Positions 43,123 to 51,710 of a stretch of 64,000 bases of DNA are shown here, one piece after another. The DNA lies in assembly GCA_002783405.1 (NCBI GenBank), contig PFGG01000007.1:1-64000 (forward strand). Direction: 5' to 3'. A program made the position numbers and the translations under genes. The stretch's first letter is position 1, and the number at the start of each line of letters is the position of its first letter. The DNA comes from a bacterium (Candidatus Blackallbacteria) CG13_big_fil_rev_8_21_14_2_50_49_14 (GTDB lineage Bacteria > Cyanobacteriota > Sericytochromatia > UBA7694). The notes below the pieces were generated by a model. That model saw nothing but the letters and a program-made list of their open reading frames with translations, had not been told where the DNA came from and ran no database searches.

Positions 43123-43485
43123 ATGGTTTCAGGTAAAGAAACGGGCATGTTGAAGTGGTTCTATCTGATTTTTCTGCTTCCTGGGTGGATGCTCTTTGCG
43201 TTTTTGCTCAATCAAGCCCAAACCAGCGCGAATTTAATTGGTCTGGCGCTGGCAGGAATCTATGCTTTGGGTGGCTATCGACTCTGGCTCCACCCGCTGC
43301 TGCTTGAAAAACGCTATCAACGCAGCTTACAGGAATCGCAAAAAATCCAAGCTGAACTTCAGGCTTTGGAACTTGAACGTGAAAACCAGTTTCTTCAAGC
43401 CTTGAAATCTGAAAGGCCTTCGCTTGATTCCCAGCTCCCCATGCAAAAATCTGAGGCCCCCCAAAAGAAGGAGAAAATGCCATGA
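43123..43485 (+). CDS. Small membrane protein with a charged coiled-coil tail
   Basis: ATG 43123 follows AGGGGGT by 7 nt, better than the alternatives at 43099 and 43147. The 120-residue protein has two hydrophobic segments (YLIFLLPGWMLFAFLL and NLIGLALAGIYALGG) followed by a long coiled coil (RSLQESQKIQAELQALELER) and a Pro/Lys-rich tail. No family is recognised. It overlaps the SPFH gene by 4 bp, and pairing of a coiled-coil membrane protein with an SPFH protein recalls NfeD-stomatin pairs, though the sequence is unlike NfeD. Confidence 0.65.
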   Translation: MVSGKETGMLKWFYLIFLLPGWMLFAFLLNQAQTSANLIGLALAGIYALGGYRLWLHPLLLEKRYQRSLQESQKIQAELQALELERENQFLQALKSERPSLDSQLPMQKSEAPQKKEKMP

Positions 43486-44333
43486 GGCGTGTTTTGCTTT
43501 TTGCAAGTCTGCTTGTATTGAGTTCCTGTTATTCAGTACCTACCGGCTATGTCGGCGTCAAAGTCAATCTTTACGGAGATACCAAGGGCGGTATTGAAGT
43601 GATCAGCCCCGGACGTTATTTGCAAACCCCCAATGTCGATTACCATGTCTTTCCGACCTTTATTCAAAATGTGACCTGGACCAAAAATCCATCGGAAGGC
43701 TCTCCAAACGACGATTCAATTACCTTCCAAACCTCTGAAGGCCTGTCTGTAAATGCGGATATTGGTTTATCCTATTCGATCAATGAGCACAAGGTTTCAG
43801 ATATATTCAGGCAACATCGCAAAGGCATCGAAGAAATCACAGCCACCTATCTGCGCAATATCGTTAGAGACTCCTTTAATATGGTGGCCTCCACCATGGA
43901 TGTCGAGGCCATTTATGGCCCGCGCAAATCTGATTTTCTCAACAAAGTCAACAAACAGGTCAAGGACAAAGTCGGGCCAGAGGGTTTTGATCTCAAACAA
44001 ATCAGCATCATTGGCACCATGCGCTTGCCCGACGCGGTTGTCAATGCACTCAATGCTAAAATTGCTGCCACCCAACGCGCCCAGCAACGTGAAAATGAAT
44101 TGCGCGAAGCCGAAGCCCAGGCCAAACGGCGTTTGATTGAAGTCAAAGCCGAATCTGAGGCCAATCGTTTGAAAGCTGCCCAACTCAGCCCCGCCTTGTT
44201 GGATTATGAGCGTTTACAGGTGCAACGCACCGCCATCGAAAAATGGAATGGGCAATTGCCCGTCGTTCAGGGCCCCGGTTCGACTTCAGTGCTCGACCTG
44301 GGTGCCTTGATGAACAACCGCAAACAAAATTAA
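43482..44333 (+). CDS. SPFH/prohibitin-family lipoprotein
   Basis: The 283-residue protein has a lipobox (LSSC, Cys at residue 16) and then the SPFH domain: GYVGVKVNLYGDTKGGIEV, ISPGRYLQTPNVDYHVFP, and the helical region with RNIVRDSFNMVAS and KRRLIEVKAESEANRLKAAQ. SPFH proteins form large membrane-bound cages (HflK/C, prohibitin, stomatin). A lipobox-anchored form is unusual compared with the usual hydrophobic hairpin, although lipoprotein SPFH relatives are known. It overlaps the upstream membrane gene and precedes the acyl-CoA dehydrogenase by 20 bp. RBS AAGGAG lies upstream. Confidence 0.88.
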   Translation: MRRVLLFASLLVLSSCYSVPTGYVGVKVNLYGDTKGGIEVISPGRYLQTPNVDYHVFPTFIQNVTWTKNPSEGSPNDDSITFQTSEGLSVNADIGLSYSINEHKVSDIFRQHRKGIEEITATYLRNIVRDSFNMVASTMDVEAIYGPRKSDFLNKVNKQVKDKVGPEGFDLKQISIIGTMRLPDAVVNALNAKIAATQRAQQRENELREAEAQAKRRLIEVKAESEANRLKAAQLSPALLDYERLQVQRTAIEKWNGQLPVVQGPGSTSVLDLGALMNNRKQN

Positions 44334-44353
44334 GCAAAAGAGGATTTCAGCTA

Positions 44354-45547
44354 ATGGGTTTTGATTTTTCCTTCACAGATGAACAGCGCATGGTACAGGA
44401 TGCGATTCTCAGCATGCTCAAACGCCATGAAAGTAAACATACGGCCTGGCGTCAGCAAATTTACAAACACCATCAATTTCCCGATGAACTCTGGCAAGCC
44501 TTTGCCGAGACCGGGATCATGGGAAGCTTTTTGCCTGAAGCCTATGGCGGTTCAGACATGGGGCTGATGCCCCTGGTGATTGGATTGGAAACCTTGAGTG
44601 CCCATGGATTTGCCTGTGTTCACGCCGTGGTCACAGCCATGGATGCACTTTGCATTTTGGCCCATGGTTCAGAAGCACTCAAAGCAGAAATTCTGCCACA
44701 AATCGCAACAGGTCAAATGCGCTTAAGCTATGCCCATACAGAACCTGATGCTGGCAGCAATGTTTTCAATACCGCTACCATGGCCGTGCGCGAGGGCGAT
44801 TTTTACAAAGTGAAGGGGCAAAAAGTATTTATCAGTGGCGTCGACAGCACCCAGAAAATGCTCTTGGTCACCCGCACAGCGACCCTTGAAGAAGCCATGA
44901 AAAAGGGCAGCAAAACCTATGGGCTGAGCCTGATGCTGGTAGATACTGACAGCCCTGGGCTCGAAAAACAATTTCTTCCGCTTCAAGGCTTAGAGGGCAT
45001 TAAACAATGGGCTCTGTTTCTGGAAGATGTCAAAGTACCCGTCTCAAATCTTGTCGGTGAAGAAAACCAGGGAGCCCGGATCATCTTCGATTCACTCAAT
45101 TCTGAACGTATTCTGGCTGCAGCCATTGCCACTGGCATGGTCGATTTTCTTCTGGAGCGCTCAACCCGCTATGCCCGCGAACGCAAAGTTTTTGGGGGCA
45201 GGGCCATTGGCTCCTACCAATCGATCGCCCACCCCCTGGCTGAAACCAAAATCGAGCAGGAAGCAGCGCGTTTATTGACCTACCGGGCAGCTTGGGCCTT
45301 TGATCAGGGCCAAGCCCCTGCGGAGGTAGGCCATTATGCCAATCTCGCTAAATTCAAAGCTGCCGATGTGGGGGTCAAGGCAGCAGACCATGCCATCGAA
45401 ACCCATGGCGGATACGGTTTTTCAGAGGAATATGAAGTCATTTATTACTGGAATGCCGCCAGGGTGCTGAAAACAGCTCCGATTACCCGCGAAATGATTC
45501 TCAATTTTGTGGCAGAACATTCCTTAAAACTGCCAAGATCCTATTAA
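44354..45547 (+). CDS. Acyl-CoA dehydrogenase
   Basis: This flavoenzyme performs the first step of beta-oxidation or a related dehydrogenation. The 397-residue protein shows family blocks: MRLSYAHTEPDAGSNVFN (near residue 124, FAD binding), DFYKVKGQKVFISGVD (near residue 148), and ERKVFGGRAIGSYQSIAHPL (near residue 275). The C-terminal block is IETHGGYGFSEEYEVIYYW, whose EEY Glu is a candidate catalytic base. Chain-length preference is not readable. The start at ATG 44354 follows AGAGGA; an in-frame start at 44243 inside the SPFH gene is rejected. A terminator follows at 45633. Confidence 0.93.
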   Translation: MGFDFSFTDEQRMVQDAILSMLKRHESKHTAWRQQIYKHHQFPDELWQAFAETGIMGSFLPEAYGGSDMGLMPLVIGLETLSAHGFACVHAVVTAMDALCILAHGSEALKAEILPQIATGQMRLSYAHTEPDAGSNVFNTATMAVREGDFYKVKGQKVFISGVDSTQKMLLVTRTATLEEAMKKGSKTYGLSLMLVDTDSPGLEKQFLPLQGLEGIKQWALFLEDVKVPVSNLVGEENQGARIIFDSLNSERILAAAIATGMVDFLLERSTRYARERKVFGGRAIGSYQSIAHPLAETKIEQEAARLLTYRAAWAFDQGQAPAEVGHYANLAKFKAADVGVKAADHAIETHGGYGFSEEYEVIYYWNAARVLKTAPITREMILNFVAEHSLKLPRSY

Positions 45548-45632
45548 AAAAACTGGAGCTCCTTCATCCAGAAGGGGCTGAAAACGAAATCTTTTGCGCA
45601 GCGCATAAAAGACGCTTCACAATTCAATTTCA

Positions 45633-45656
45633 GGCCGCTTTGAGGCGGCCATTTTT
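45633..45656 (+). terminator. Rho-independent terminator after the acyl-CoA dehydrogenase
   Basis: GGCCGC...GCGGCC at 45633-45650 is a 6-bp GC stem with a 6-nt loop, followed by ATTTTTC. It ends the SPFH-acyl-CoA dehydrogenase operon. Confidence 0.8.
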
Positions 45657-45666
45657 CATGCAAAGA

Positions 45667-45696
45667 TTGACATATTGCAAATGAATCGCATATACT
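45667..45696 (+). promoter_or_regulatory. Sigma-70-type promoter of the NlpC/P60 gene
   Basis: TTGACA at 45667-45672, an 18-bp spacer and TATACT at 45691-45696 match the consensus closely. Transcription should start near 45703, giving a leader of about 120 nt that carries two palindromes. Confidence 0.75.
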
Positions 45697-45718
45697 ACCA
45701 AAGTCCTAAACGGATTCA

Positions 45719-45773
45719 AGATTAAATATGATTAAATATCTAATCTAGGTTTTTTGCTGAATTCAGCAAAAAA
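45719..45773 (+). promoter_or_regulatory. Two palindromes in the leader of the NlpC/P60 gene
   Basis: The first has arms at 45719-45729 (AGATTAAATAT) and 45736-45746 (ATATCTAATCT) with one mismatch. The second, at 45750-45773, is a perfect 24-bp palindrome with no loop; its half is TTTTTTGCTGAA. The second could bind a dimeric regulator or, as RNA, form a stem with poly-U on its 5' side. Their placement after the promoter suggests regulation of the peptidase. Confidence 0.5.
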
Positions 45774-45824
45774 TGTCTAAATATGCGATTATCAGAATCA
45801 ACGCTGAAAAGAGGAAAAAAACGC

Positions 45825-46298
45825 ATGTTCAAGCGTTTCCTGGCCACCAGCGCCATCTTGGCCGTTTGCTTAAGTCTTCCACACATGCCTGCACAGGCCA
45901 CATCCAGTGTCTCTCAATTTGGACGTGAAGTGGTATTCAGTGCCCAACAACATATCGGCCTTCCCTATATTTGGGGAGGAGAAGATCCCAACCGTGGATT
46001 TGATTGTTCGGGGCTCGTCAAGTTTACCTTTGAAGAATTTAATATCACGCTGCCCCACCGGGCGGATCTTCAGTTCAATTATGGGGTCACAGTGAAGCGT
46101 GAAGAGCTTCAACCCGGAGACATCGTCTTCTTTTCCACTGGCGGTTATCCCATTGGCCATGTGGGCATTTACGCCGGCAATGACCAATTTATCCATGCCC
46201 CACGCCGTGGCAAGCCGATTCAAATCAACTCCCTGTCTGATGGCTGGTACAGCCAGCGTTATGTGGGAGCAAAACGCATGACTCCTGATTACTTTTAG
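45825..46298 (+). CDS. Secreted NlpC/P60 peptidoglycan peptidase
   Basis: The 157-residue protein has a signal peptide (FLATSAILAVCLSLPHMPAQA) and a compact NlpC/P60 domain: GFDCSGLVKF (catalytic Cys, near residue 60), IGHVGIYAGNDQFIHAPR (catalytic His and third residue, near residue 115). Such endopeptidases cut peptide stems of peptidoglycan, often at cell separation or during turnover. It has no binding domain such as SH3 or LysM, so it is a minimal form. ATG at 45825 follows AGAGGA. Confidence 0.9.
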   Translation: MFKRFLATSAILAVCLSLPHMPAQATSSVSQFGREVVFSAQQHIGLPYIWGGEDPNRGFDCSGLVKFTFEEFNITLPHRADLQFNYGVTVKREELQPGDIVFFSTGGYPIGHVGIYAGNDQFIHAPRRGKPIQINSLSDGWYSQRYVGAKRMTPDYF

Positions 46299-46364
46299 CT
46301 CATTTCGGTTCATGGTATAGTGCCTGAGATTGTTTTTTAAGTATTGACGGAGATAGATGATTAC

Positions 46365-46928
46365 ATGAGTATTACCAGTAACGATTTACGCCCCGGCATT
46401 GCCATCGTTTTTGATAATGATCCCTGGCAGGTGGTTGAGTTTCAACACGTCAAGCCCGGCAAAGGGGCGGCATTTGTCCGCAGCAAGCTCAAAAATATGC
46501 GCACAGGAAACGTTCGCGAAAACACCTTCCGTGCCGGTGAAAAGCTTGAAAAAGCAGATATTGAAAAAAAAGCCATGCAGTATCTCTACCAAGATGGAGA
46601 TCAGTACAATTTTATGGACAACGAAACCTTCGAACAGTTGCCCGTGCATAAGGATCTGATCAATGATCGGGTGCTCAAGTATATGAAAGAAAGCCTTGAG
46701 TACGATATGCTGTTTTTTAATGGCAGTTTGATTACGATTGATCCCCCGAATTTTATCGTGGCTGAAATTACCGAAACCGATCCAGGTTTAAAAGGCGATA
46801 CTGCCACCGGCGGAACCAAACCCGCAACGATTGAAACGGGTGCCGTGATTCAAGTTCCCCTCTTTGTCAACCAAGGGGATAAAATTCGTGTTGATACCCG
46901 TACCGATTCTTATCTGGAGCGGGCCTGA
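46365..46928 (+). CDS. efp: Elongation factor P
   Basis: EF-P helps the ribosome through polyproline runs. The 187-residue protein has three beta-barrel domains: N-terminal KOW-like with the modified-residue loop HVKPGKGAAFVRSK (Lys near residue 34), the middle OB domain (LPVHKDLINDRVLKYMKES), and the C-terminal domain with GLKGDTATGGTKPATIETG and VNQGDKIRVDTRTDSYLERA. The loop Lys may be modified by a pathway such as EpmA or 5-aminopentanolation, but the genes for that are not in the window. ATG at 46365 was preferred to a TTG at 46344. Confidence 0.96.
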   Translation: MSITSNDLRPGIAIVFDNDPWQVVEFQHVKPGKGAAFVRSKLKNMRTGNVRENTFRAGEKLEKADIEKKAMQYLYQDGDQYNFMDNETFEQLPVHKDLINDRVLKYMKESLEYDMLFFNGSLITIDPPNFIVAEITETDPGLKGDTATGGTKPATIETGAVIQVPLFVNQGDKIRVDTRTDSYLERA

Positions 46929-48846
46929 TTCTCTGAGTCAGATACAGATTTTTTCTGGCGACCGGGGCACGGGCAAAACCCGTGCTCTGGTTTCTGTTTT
47001 AAACCAAATTCTAACTTCAAAAGCCAATGCGGCTAAAATTCAGGTGATCGCAGGTCACCGCCATTTTCAACGCAGACAGTTTCTCGATCAAATGGTGACG
47101 CAAGGCATCGCTCCCTGGGGCGGTATGCACCTCAATACCTTGCCCCAATGGACACGCAGCCTCCTCTCCCTGCCTGGATTGCTTCCCAAAGGTTTTCAAG
47201 CCGTTTCTGCCAATGAAATTACTTTGCTGATGCAGATTTTTTGGGCACACAATCCTGACTTGCAATTTCACTTTCCCGGCAGCGAAACCCAAGCGTGGAA
47301 TCTGCTTTTAACCCGCCACCAGGAAAAATGTCTGCAGGGCTATAGCTGGCAGGAGTTTCATGCCCGCTCTCAAGCCCTTGAAACAGATCCCCTCGCCCCG
47401 CAGATGAATGCCTTTCTTGAAGCTTTTCAAAACTGGCTGCTCGATTCTGCCCTGCTCGATTATCCCCTGCAATTGTCGCAACTGCTCAAGAACTGGCAAA
47501 GCCCCCTCTGCCAAAACGCGATCCAGCAGACCAAGTACTGGTTGATTGATGATTTTGAACAATGGAGTCCGCTTGAAAAAAAGCTGCTCATGCAACTGCT
47601 TTCCTTTCAGTCCCAGTTCACGCTTGCCTGGAACCCTTGGGATACCGCATCGGAATTGCCTGAAGTACTGATCAAGGCCGGTGCAGAAATACGTGAACTT
47701 GAGGATCCTCATCCTTTACAAGCTCTCGCAAAACGCTTGGATACGCTCTTTCAAGCCAAAACCTTAACCCCTGAAGTTGCCAATACAAAGGTTTTCATCT
47801 CGCGCTCTCAGAACACAGCCACGATGTTGTCTGAGATGGAAACGCAATTGCAAACCCTGATTTCAGAAGGCATTGAGCCCGGAGAGATCGTTTGGGTGAC
47901 CTGGTCACTCAATGATAGCCTCTGTTTGGAAATTGAGACCCGGCTTTCGGCCTTGGGAATTTCGCTTGAAATCTATCGGGGTTCTCGTATGATTCAACGG
48001 GATCCCCTGGTCAATCTTTTGCTCTCACTGCTGCGCCTGGTGGCATGGCAAACCTTTGCCGATTCAGTTGCCGTACCCAAACTGAATGGCTTTGATATGT
48101 CCCAGATTTTTGCCTTCTGTCTGGGTTTAGATGGCTTTGAGCTGGCGCATTTGCGTGAGAAATTTGGCAACAGAGTCTCTGCCTGGGGGCAGTTTTTACA
48201 AACCCTCACGGGCGCCAAGGCTGAAAACCTGAAAGCCCAGGTCGCCGATTTACGCCGGGCCTATCAATCTGGGCAAAAAAACCTTTCAGAAATCGCCCAA
48301 GAACTTTGGCAAAGCCTGATCCTGCCGATCATAAAACCTGAGCTGTCTGTTGTTGCCCTGCGTGAAACCCTTCACCGTCTTGCGCAATGGCAAGCCATCC
48401 GGCCGGATCTTCCCGATTCAGAATTGTTGTTTTTTGAGGCCCTCTTTCGGGGTGAACTGCGCGAAACGGGCGATCCTGTTTTGGAGCCTCAGCCCCAGGC
48501 CCTCAAACTAATGACCCTGCACCGTCTTTGCGAGCTGAAAATCAGCAGCAGATATCAATTCTGGTTTGACCTGAGCGCTCCCGCCTGGATGGCACATGCC
48601 AGTCATCCCCTGAACAGCCGCCAGCTCTTTTCATCAGACCATGCTCCCAGTGTTGGCTGGAGCCTGGAACGAGAAGAGGCCCTGTCTGAACAGGCCATGG
48701 GCAGATTGCTGCGCAAAGGGCTGCGCTTTTGTCAGCACACCCCCTTTTTCTTTGCCTGTGATTATGATGCGCTGGCGCAAAAACAGAACCAGGAGACGCT
48801 TGTGCGTTTTCTCAGCCTGGATTACAGCCCTGTCGAAACGATTTAG
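46888..48846 (+). CDS. Decayed UvrD/AddB-like helicase
   Basis: The Walker A motif reads IFSGDRGTGKTRAL (near residue 23), and a Walker-B-like segment reads YWLIDDFEQWSP. The later UvrD-type motifs are eroded: the LMTLHRLCELKI segment sits where family members have TIHxSKGLEF, and no clear R-finger motif VI remains. The C-terminus has no PD-(D/E)XK nuclease. Superfamily I relatives such as AddB and RecB act in recombination repair; here activity is doubtful. The start is uncertain. GTG at 46888 has a GGGG upstream but lies inside efp (41-bp overlap). CTG at 46933 is the only other plausible choice. It may be a structural relative in a repair complex, or a decaying gene. Confidence 0.6.
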   Translation: MLIPVPILIWSGPDSLSQIQIFSGDRGTGKTRALVSVLNQILTSKANAAKIQVIAGHRHFQRRQFLDQMVTQGIAPWGGMHLNTLPQWTRSLLSLPGLLPKGFQAVSANEITLLMQIFWAHNPDLQFHFPGSETQAWNLLLTRHQEKCLQGYSWQEFHARSQALETDPLAPQMNAFLEAFQNWLLDSALLDYPLQLSQLLKNWQSPLCQNAIQQTKYWLIDDFEQWSPLEKKLLMQLLSFQSQFTLAWNPWDTASELPEVLIKAGAEIRELEDPHPLQALAKRLDTLFQAKTLTPEVANTKVFISRSQNTATMLSEMETQLQTLISEGIEPGEIVWVTWSLNDSLCLEIETRLSALGISLEIYRGSRMIQRDPLVNLLLSLLRLVAWQTFADSVAVPKLNGFDMSQIFAFCLGLDGFELAHLREKFGNRVSAWGQFLQTLTGAKAENLKAQVADLRRAYQSGQKNLSEIAQELWQSLILPIIKPELSVVALRETLHRLAQWQAIRPDLPDSELLFFEALFRGELRETGDPVLEPQPQALKLMTLHRLCELKISSRYQFWFDLSAPAWMAHASHPLNSRQLFSSDHAPSVGWSLEREEALSEQAMGRLLRKGLRFCQHTPFFFACDYDALAQKQNQETLVRFLSLDYSPVETI

Positions 48847-50429
48847 CTCACTGCCACTTGAGCAAAGGCCTGAGAGAGAACCCAATCTGTCTGTGTTTCC
48901 TGCCCAGTGGCTTTTTCAAAGCCTGGCACCAGCATCGCGCGTTTCAATTCCTGTTCTGCTGAAGCTTTGTATTGGGTTTTGCCCTCATCTCGCTCAAAGC
49001 GATACCACAGCACAGACCAGGCGATTGTCTTGGCGATCTGAACAAACCAAAAACGCTCATTCAGGGTTTCACCCGTACAGAGCTGGTTGATCTCGCGAAT
49101 GCCTTTCTGAGGCAGAGAACAGGTCCAGCAAGAACTGATCATATAAAAGGCCCGAATATGCAGAGCACGTTGCTCAGTTAAGCCCAAAACAAACAAATTG
49201 GGCAATTCAAGCACTTCCTGGTAGCTTTGGGCCGCTGTTTCCAAGATTTTCTGAACCTGATCAAGCTTAATTTCACGGGTCTCTATACGCCACAGCAAGA
49301 GGGCAGCAATATCATAACAGAGATTGGCAAGTTCCTTCTTATAGTAAAAACTTTCCTGCTCAGATTCGATTTTTTCCAAATAGCGCTTCAGTGTCGCTTG
49401 CGCTTTTTCAAAGCGATTCAAGGCAGAGCTCAATTTCGTCTGATCTTTTTGTTGCAGCCCCTGACGCGCCAAAATCCCCATAAAGACGGCCACTGCGCAT
49501 TTCAATTCTGCTTCAGAGGCCGAGTTTTTCGAAGCCAGGGTCTTTTCGAGTAAAATTTCACTGCTTTGCTCGGTCTGGTTATGCAATAAAAACCGAATCC
49601 CCCCCGTAATCGACATCACGCGAATCAGTGCTTTTTTGAGCTGGGGAACCGTTTTGCAGAGCAAATTATTATTGAGCAGACGATCTGAAATCTCCCAGAT
49701 ATACGAGACCATTTCCTCCACCCGGCTCAATTGCAGCGTGAGATAGCCTTCATCGACCAGATTGCGCTCAATCATGGCATGCAGCACCCGGCTGCCTTCA
49801 TTGAGCAGATTGATAATTTCAGCAAGGGCATGCAGAGACTGTACCCTGCTAAGGGGAATTTCGTAGCCTCCCGCACTTTCAAAGGATTTTTGGACTTGCT
49901 TGTCGTGTCCTGCCAGCTTACGCAAAAGACTGAGGTTGTCCTTCTCGACCCGAATCACGGGAAAACCTTTATCATACTCCAAAATAGCGGGTTCAATTTC
50001 TTCCCACAAGACTTCAAGTGCTTTCAAATGCACTTCAAGATCCACCTGATTTTCATGCAGAGTTTGTTTCAGGGTTTCATCCATCTGCTCAGAAAGCCGG
50101 TTGCGAATCTCTTCAGACGAAATCGCCTTTTCCTGAAAACCCAAGAGACCTGAAAGTTCAACCCACAATTCCTGCCGGTGGGGCTGAGATTTCTGGGGTA
50201 AAAAAATTTCAAGCAAGGGCATCACTGCTTCTTGCTTGGGGCGAATCGTATTCCCCTCTTTCAAGCTAAGCCAGGTGGAAAGCGTTGAGTTTTTCACCAT
50301 CAAGCCCCGCTCTGCGAGTGCTTCGAGAATTTGAGCAGGCTTCAGCTTGCTTTGCTGCCAAAAATGACGCAACATTGCCTTGGCCTGGCGAATATCTCGC
50401 TGTTCCTGTTCACTGAATTCGGTTTTCAT
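48843..50429 (-). CDS. HTH-domain helical protein (528 aa)
   Basis: The first 75 residues look like a helix-turn-helix DNA-binding domain (FWQQSKLKPAQILEALAERG, then NSTLSTWLS). The remaining 450 residues are helix repeats (e.g. YYKKELANLCYDIAALLLWR, then ALHIRAFYMISSCW) that resemble TPR-like sensors of signal-dependent regulators. No family is recognised. The pattern suggests a regulator that binds DNA through its N-terminus and a ligand or peptide through the C-terminus. It converges with the helicase-like gene by 4 bp and sits 6 bp downstream of the proline-rich lipoprotein gene, which is transcribed in the same direction. Confidence 0.65.
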   Translation of the reverse strand: MKTEFSEQEQRDIRQAKAMLRHFWQQSKLKPAQILEALAERGLMVKNSTLSTWLSLKEGNTIRPKQEAVMPLLEIFLPQKSQPHRQELWVELSGLLGFQEKAISSEEIRNRLSEQMDETLKQTLHENQVDLEVHLKALEVLWEEIEPAILEYDKGFPVIRVEKDNLSLLRKLAGHDKQVQKSFESAGGYEIPLSRVQSLHALAEIINLLNEGSRVLHAMIERNLVDEGYLTLQLSRVEEMVSYIWEISDRLLNNNLLCKTVPQLKKALIRVMSITGGIRFLLHNQTEQSSEILLEKTLASKNSASEAELKCAVAVFMGILARQGLQQKDQTKLSSALNRFEKAQATLKRYLEKIESEQESFYYKKELANLCYDIAALLLWRIETREIKLDQVQKILETAAQSYQEVLELPNLFVLGLTEQRALHIRAFYMISSCWTCSLPQKGIREINQLCTGETLNERFWFVQIAKTIAWSVLWYRFERDEGKTQYKASAEQELKRAMLVPGFEKATGQETQTDWVLSQAFAQVAVS

Positions 50430-50435
50430 GGTTGT

Positions 50436-51518
50436 TTACCCACGCGGAGGAGGTGAATTTTGAGCTTGGGGACCTGGCGCATCCGCCGGTGGGGGAGGGC
50501 CCAAGGCTGGAATCAGATCGGCATTCTGTTCTTGAATTTTCAACGTACGCGCATAATGTTCCTGAGGGGGCAAACCCGCCAAAGCATCAATTTCTGCAGC
50601 AACAATTGGACGCTCAAGACGCAGACGCTCCATCACTTCTGGGGGAATCAAGGGAGGAGGCCCCCCTGGAGGCACAGCCCCCCCGACAGGAGGTTTCCCA
50701 GTTTGAGAAGGTGGGGGAGGAGGAAACTGCCCGCGAATCCCTGGAGGAGGAGGGGGGGGCGGGGCGGGCGCAAAATTGCGGATTCGTTTCCGGTAATCCT
50801 CTGCCTTTTGTCTTTGCAAATTCACAGCCTGACTGAAAATTTCAGGTGCTGGGGGAGGGGGGCTGGCTGCAGGGTTCGGGCTCGCTTCAGGGGATGGGCT
50901 GGCAAGCGGCAGGGGTTCCGGGCTGGGCAAAGCAGTGGGTTTGGCAGAAGCGAGGGGTTCTGCGCTTTCACTTTGACCTTCCATTTGCCCCGTCACGACC
51001 CGGGTCTGAAAATTATTGTCGAGGGTAATTAAATAGCTCGTATTCTCAGCGGGAAGGGTTTCTGCACCTGCAAAATAGAAGCGTTGGTTGGCAAATTGCC
51101 CCTTAAAAATATCATAGGATTGGTCTGGGTAAATCACCAAGGCCCGCGCAAACGAAGCTGAAGTATTGCTGAGTTCATTTAAATTATCCGGGCTGGTAAA
51201 ATAACTGCCCTCACTGTGCGCCAAAAGTTTAACTGAAAATTCGGGCAAACGATAATAGTCATCAAGTTTCCCAGATTTCAAATCAGATTCAAAGCCCTTC
51301 ACATTTTCTTGAAGAAGTTGTGTATGCTGATCATCGAGGGCCTGAACCTTGAAAACCGCTGATACTTTCATCAAATAGCCACTGATCGCACCTGATTTGG
51401 CGGCAACCGCAGTGCTTGAGGTTTGCGTGCTGGGATTCGTTATCTGAATCACCAAAGGTGTACATCCGCAAAGCAAACTGCCCGATACGATCAGGCTTAA
51501 AATTTTCTGTTTGGTCAT
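50436..51518 (-). CDS. Proline-rich lipoprotein
   Basis: The 360-residue protein has a lipobox (LLCGC, Cys at residue 19). An N-terminal globular part (residues about 40-180) has no family I know. From about residue 195 to the end the chain is Pro/Ala-rich with runs like PPPPAPEIF, APPPPPPPGIRG and PPPPPADAPGP. Such stretches in lipoproteins often span the periplasm or stick out from the surface. EF-P activity would be needed for its polyproline runs; efp lies 3.5 kb away, which may be chance. The gene is 6 bp upstream of the HTH gene. Confidence 0.75.
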   Translation of the reverse strand: MTKQKILSLIVSGSLLCGCTPLVIQITNPSTQTSSTAVAAKSGAISGYLMKVSAVFKVQALDDQHTQLLQENVKGFESDLKSGKLDDYYRLPEFSVKLLAHSEGSYFTSPDNLNELSNTSASFARALVIYPDQSYDIFKGQFANQRFYFAGAETLPAENTSYLITLDNNFQTRVVTGQMEGQSESAEPLASAKPTALPSPEPLPLASPSPEASPNPAASPPPPAPEIFSQAVNLQRQKAEDYRKRIRNFAPAPPPPPPPGIRGQFPPPPPSQTGKPPVGGAVPPGGPPPLIPPEVMERLRLERPIVAAEIDALAGLPPQEHYARTLKIQEQNADLIPALGPPPPADAPGPQAQNSPPPRG

Positions 51519-51710
51519 AAACTGCTCCCCAGCTGAAATGCTATGGTTCTATTAGACCATAGACCTGCCTTGATAAAATCTTAAAAATTGAATGGGCAGA
51601 ATATTTTTTTCTTAGCGCATTTGTGAGCGGATTCTTTACTTCTCACCCGAAAAATCGTTATCATGAAGGAAGTCAGTAAAATAGTTTGATTCTTTGACTG
51701 GGGTAAATAC

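Noticed and set aside
50460-51032. 190-codon plus-strand frame opposite the proline-rich lipoprotein
   Set aside because: It is the antisense of CCN-rich codons, which always leaves long open frames rich in Gly, Arg and Trp; the lipobox gene on the other strand explains the DNA.
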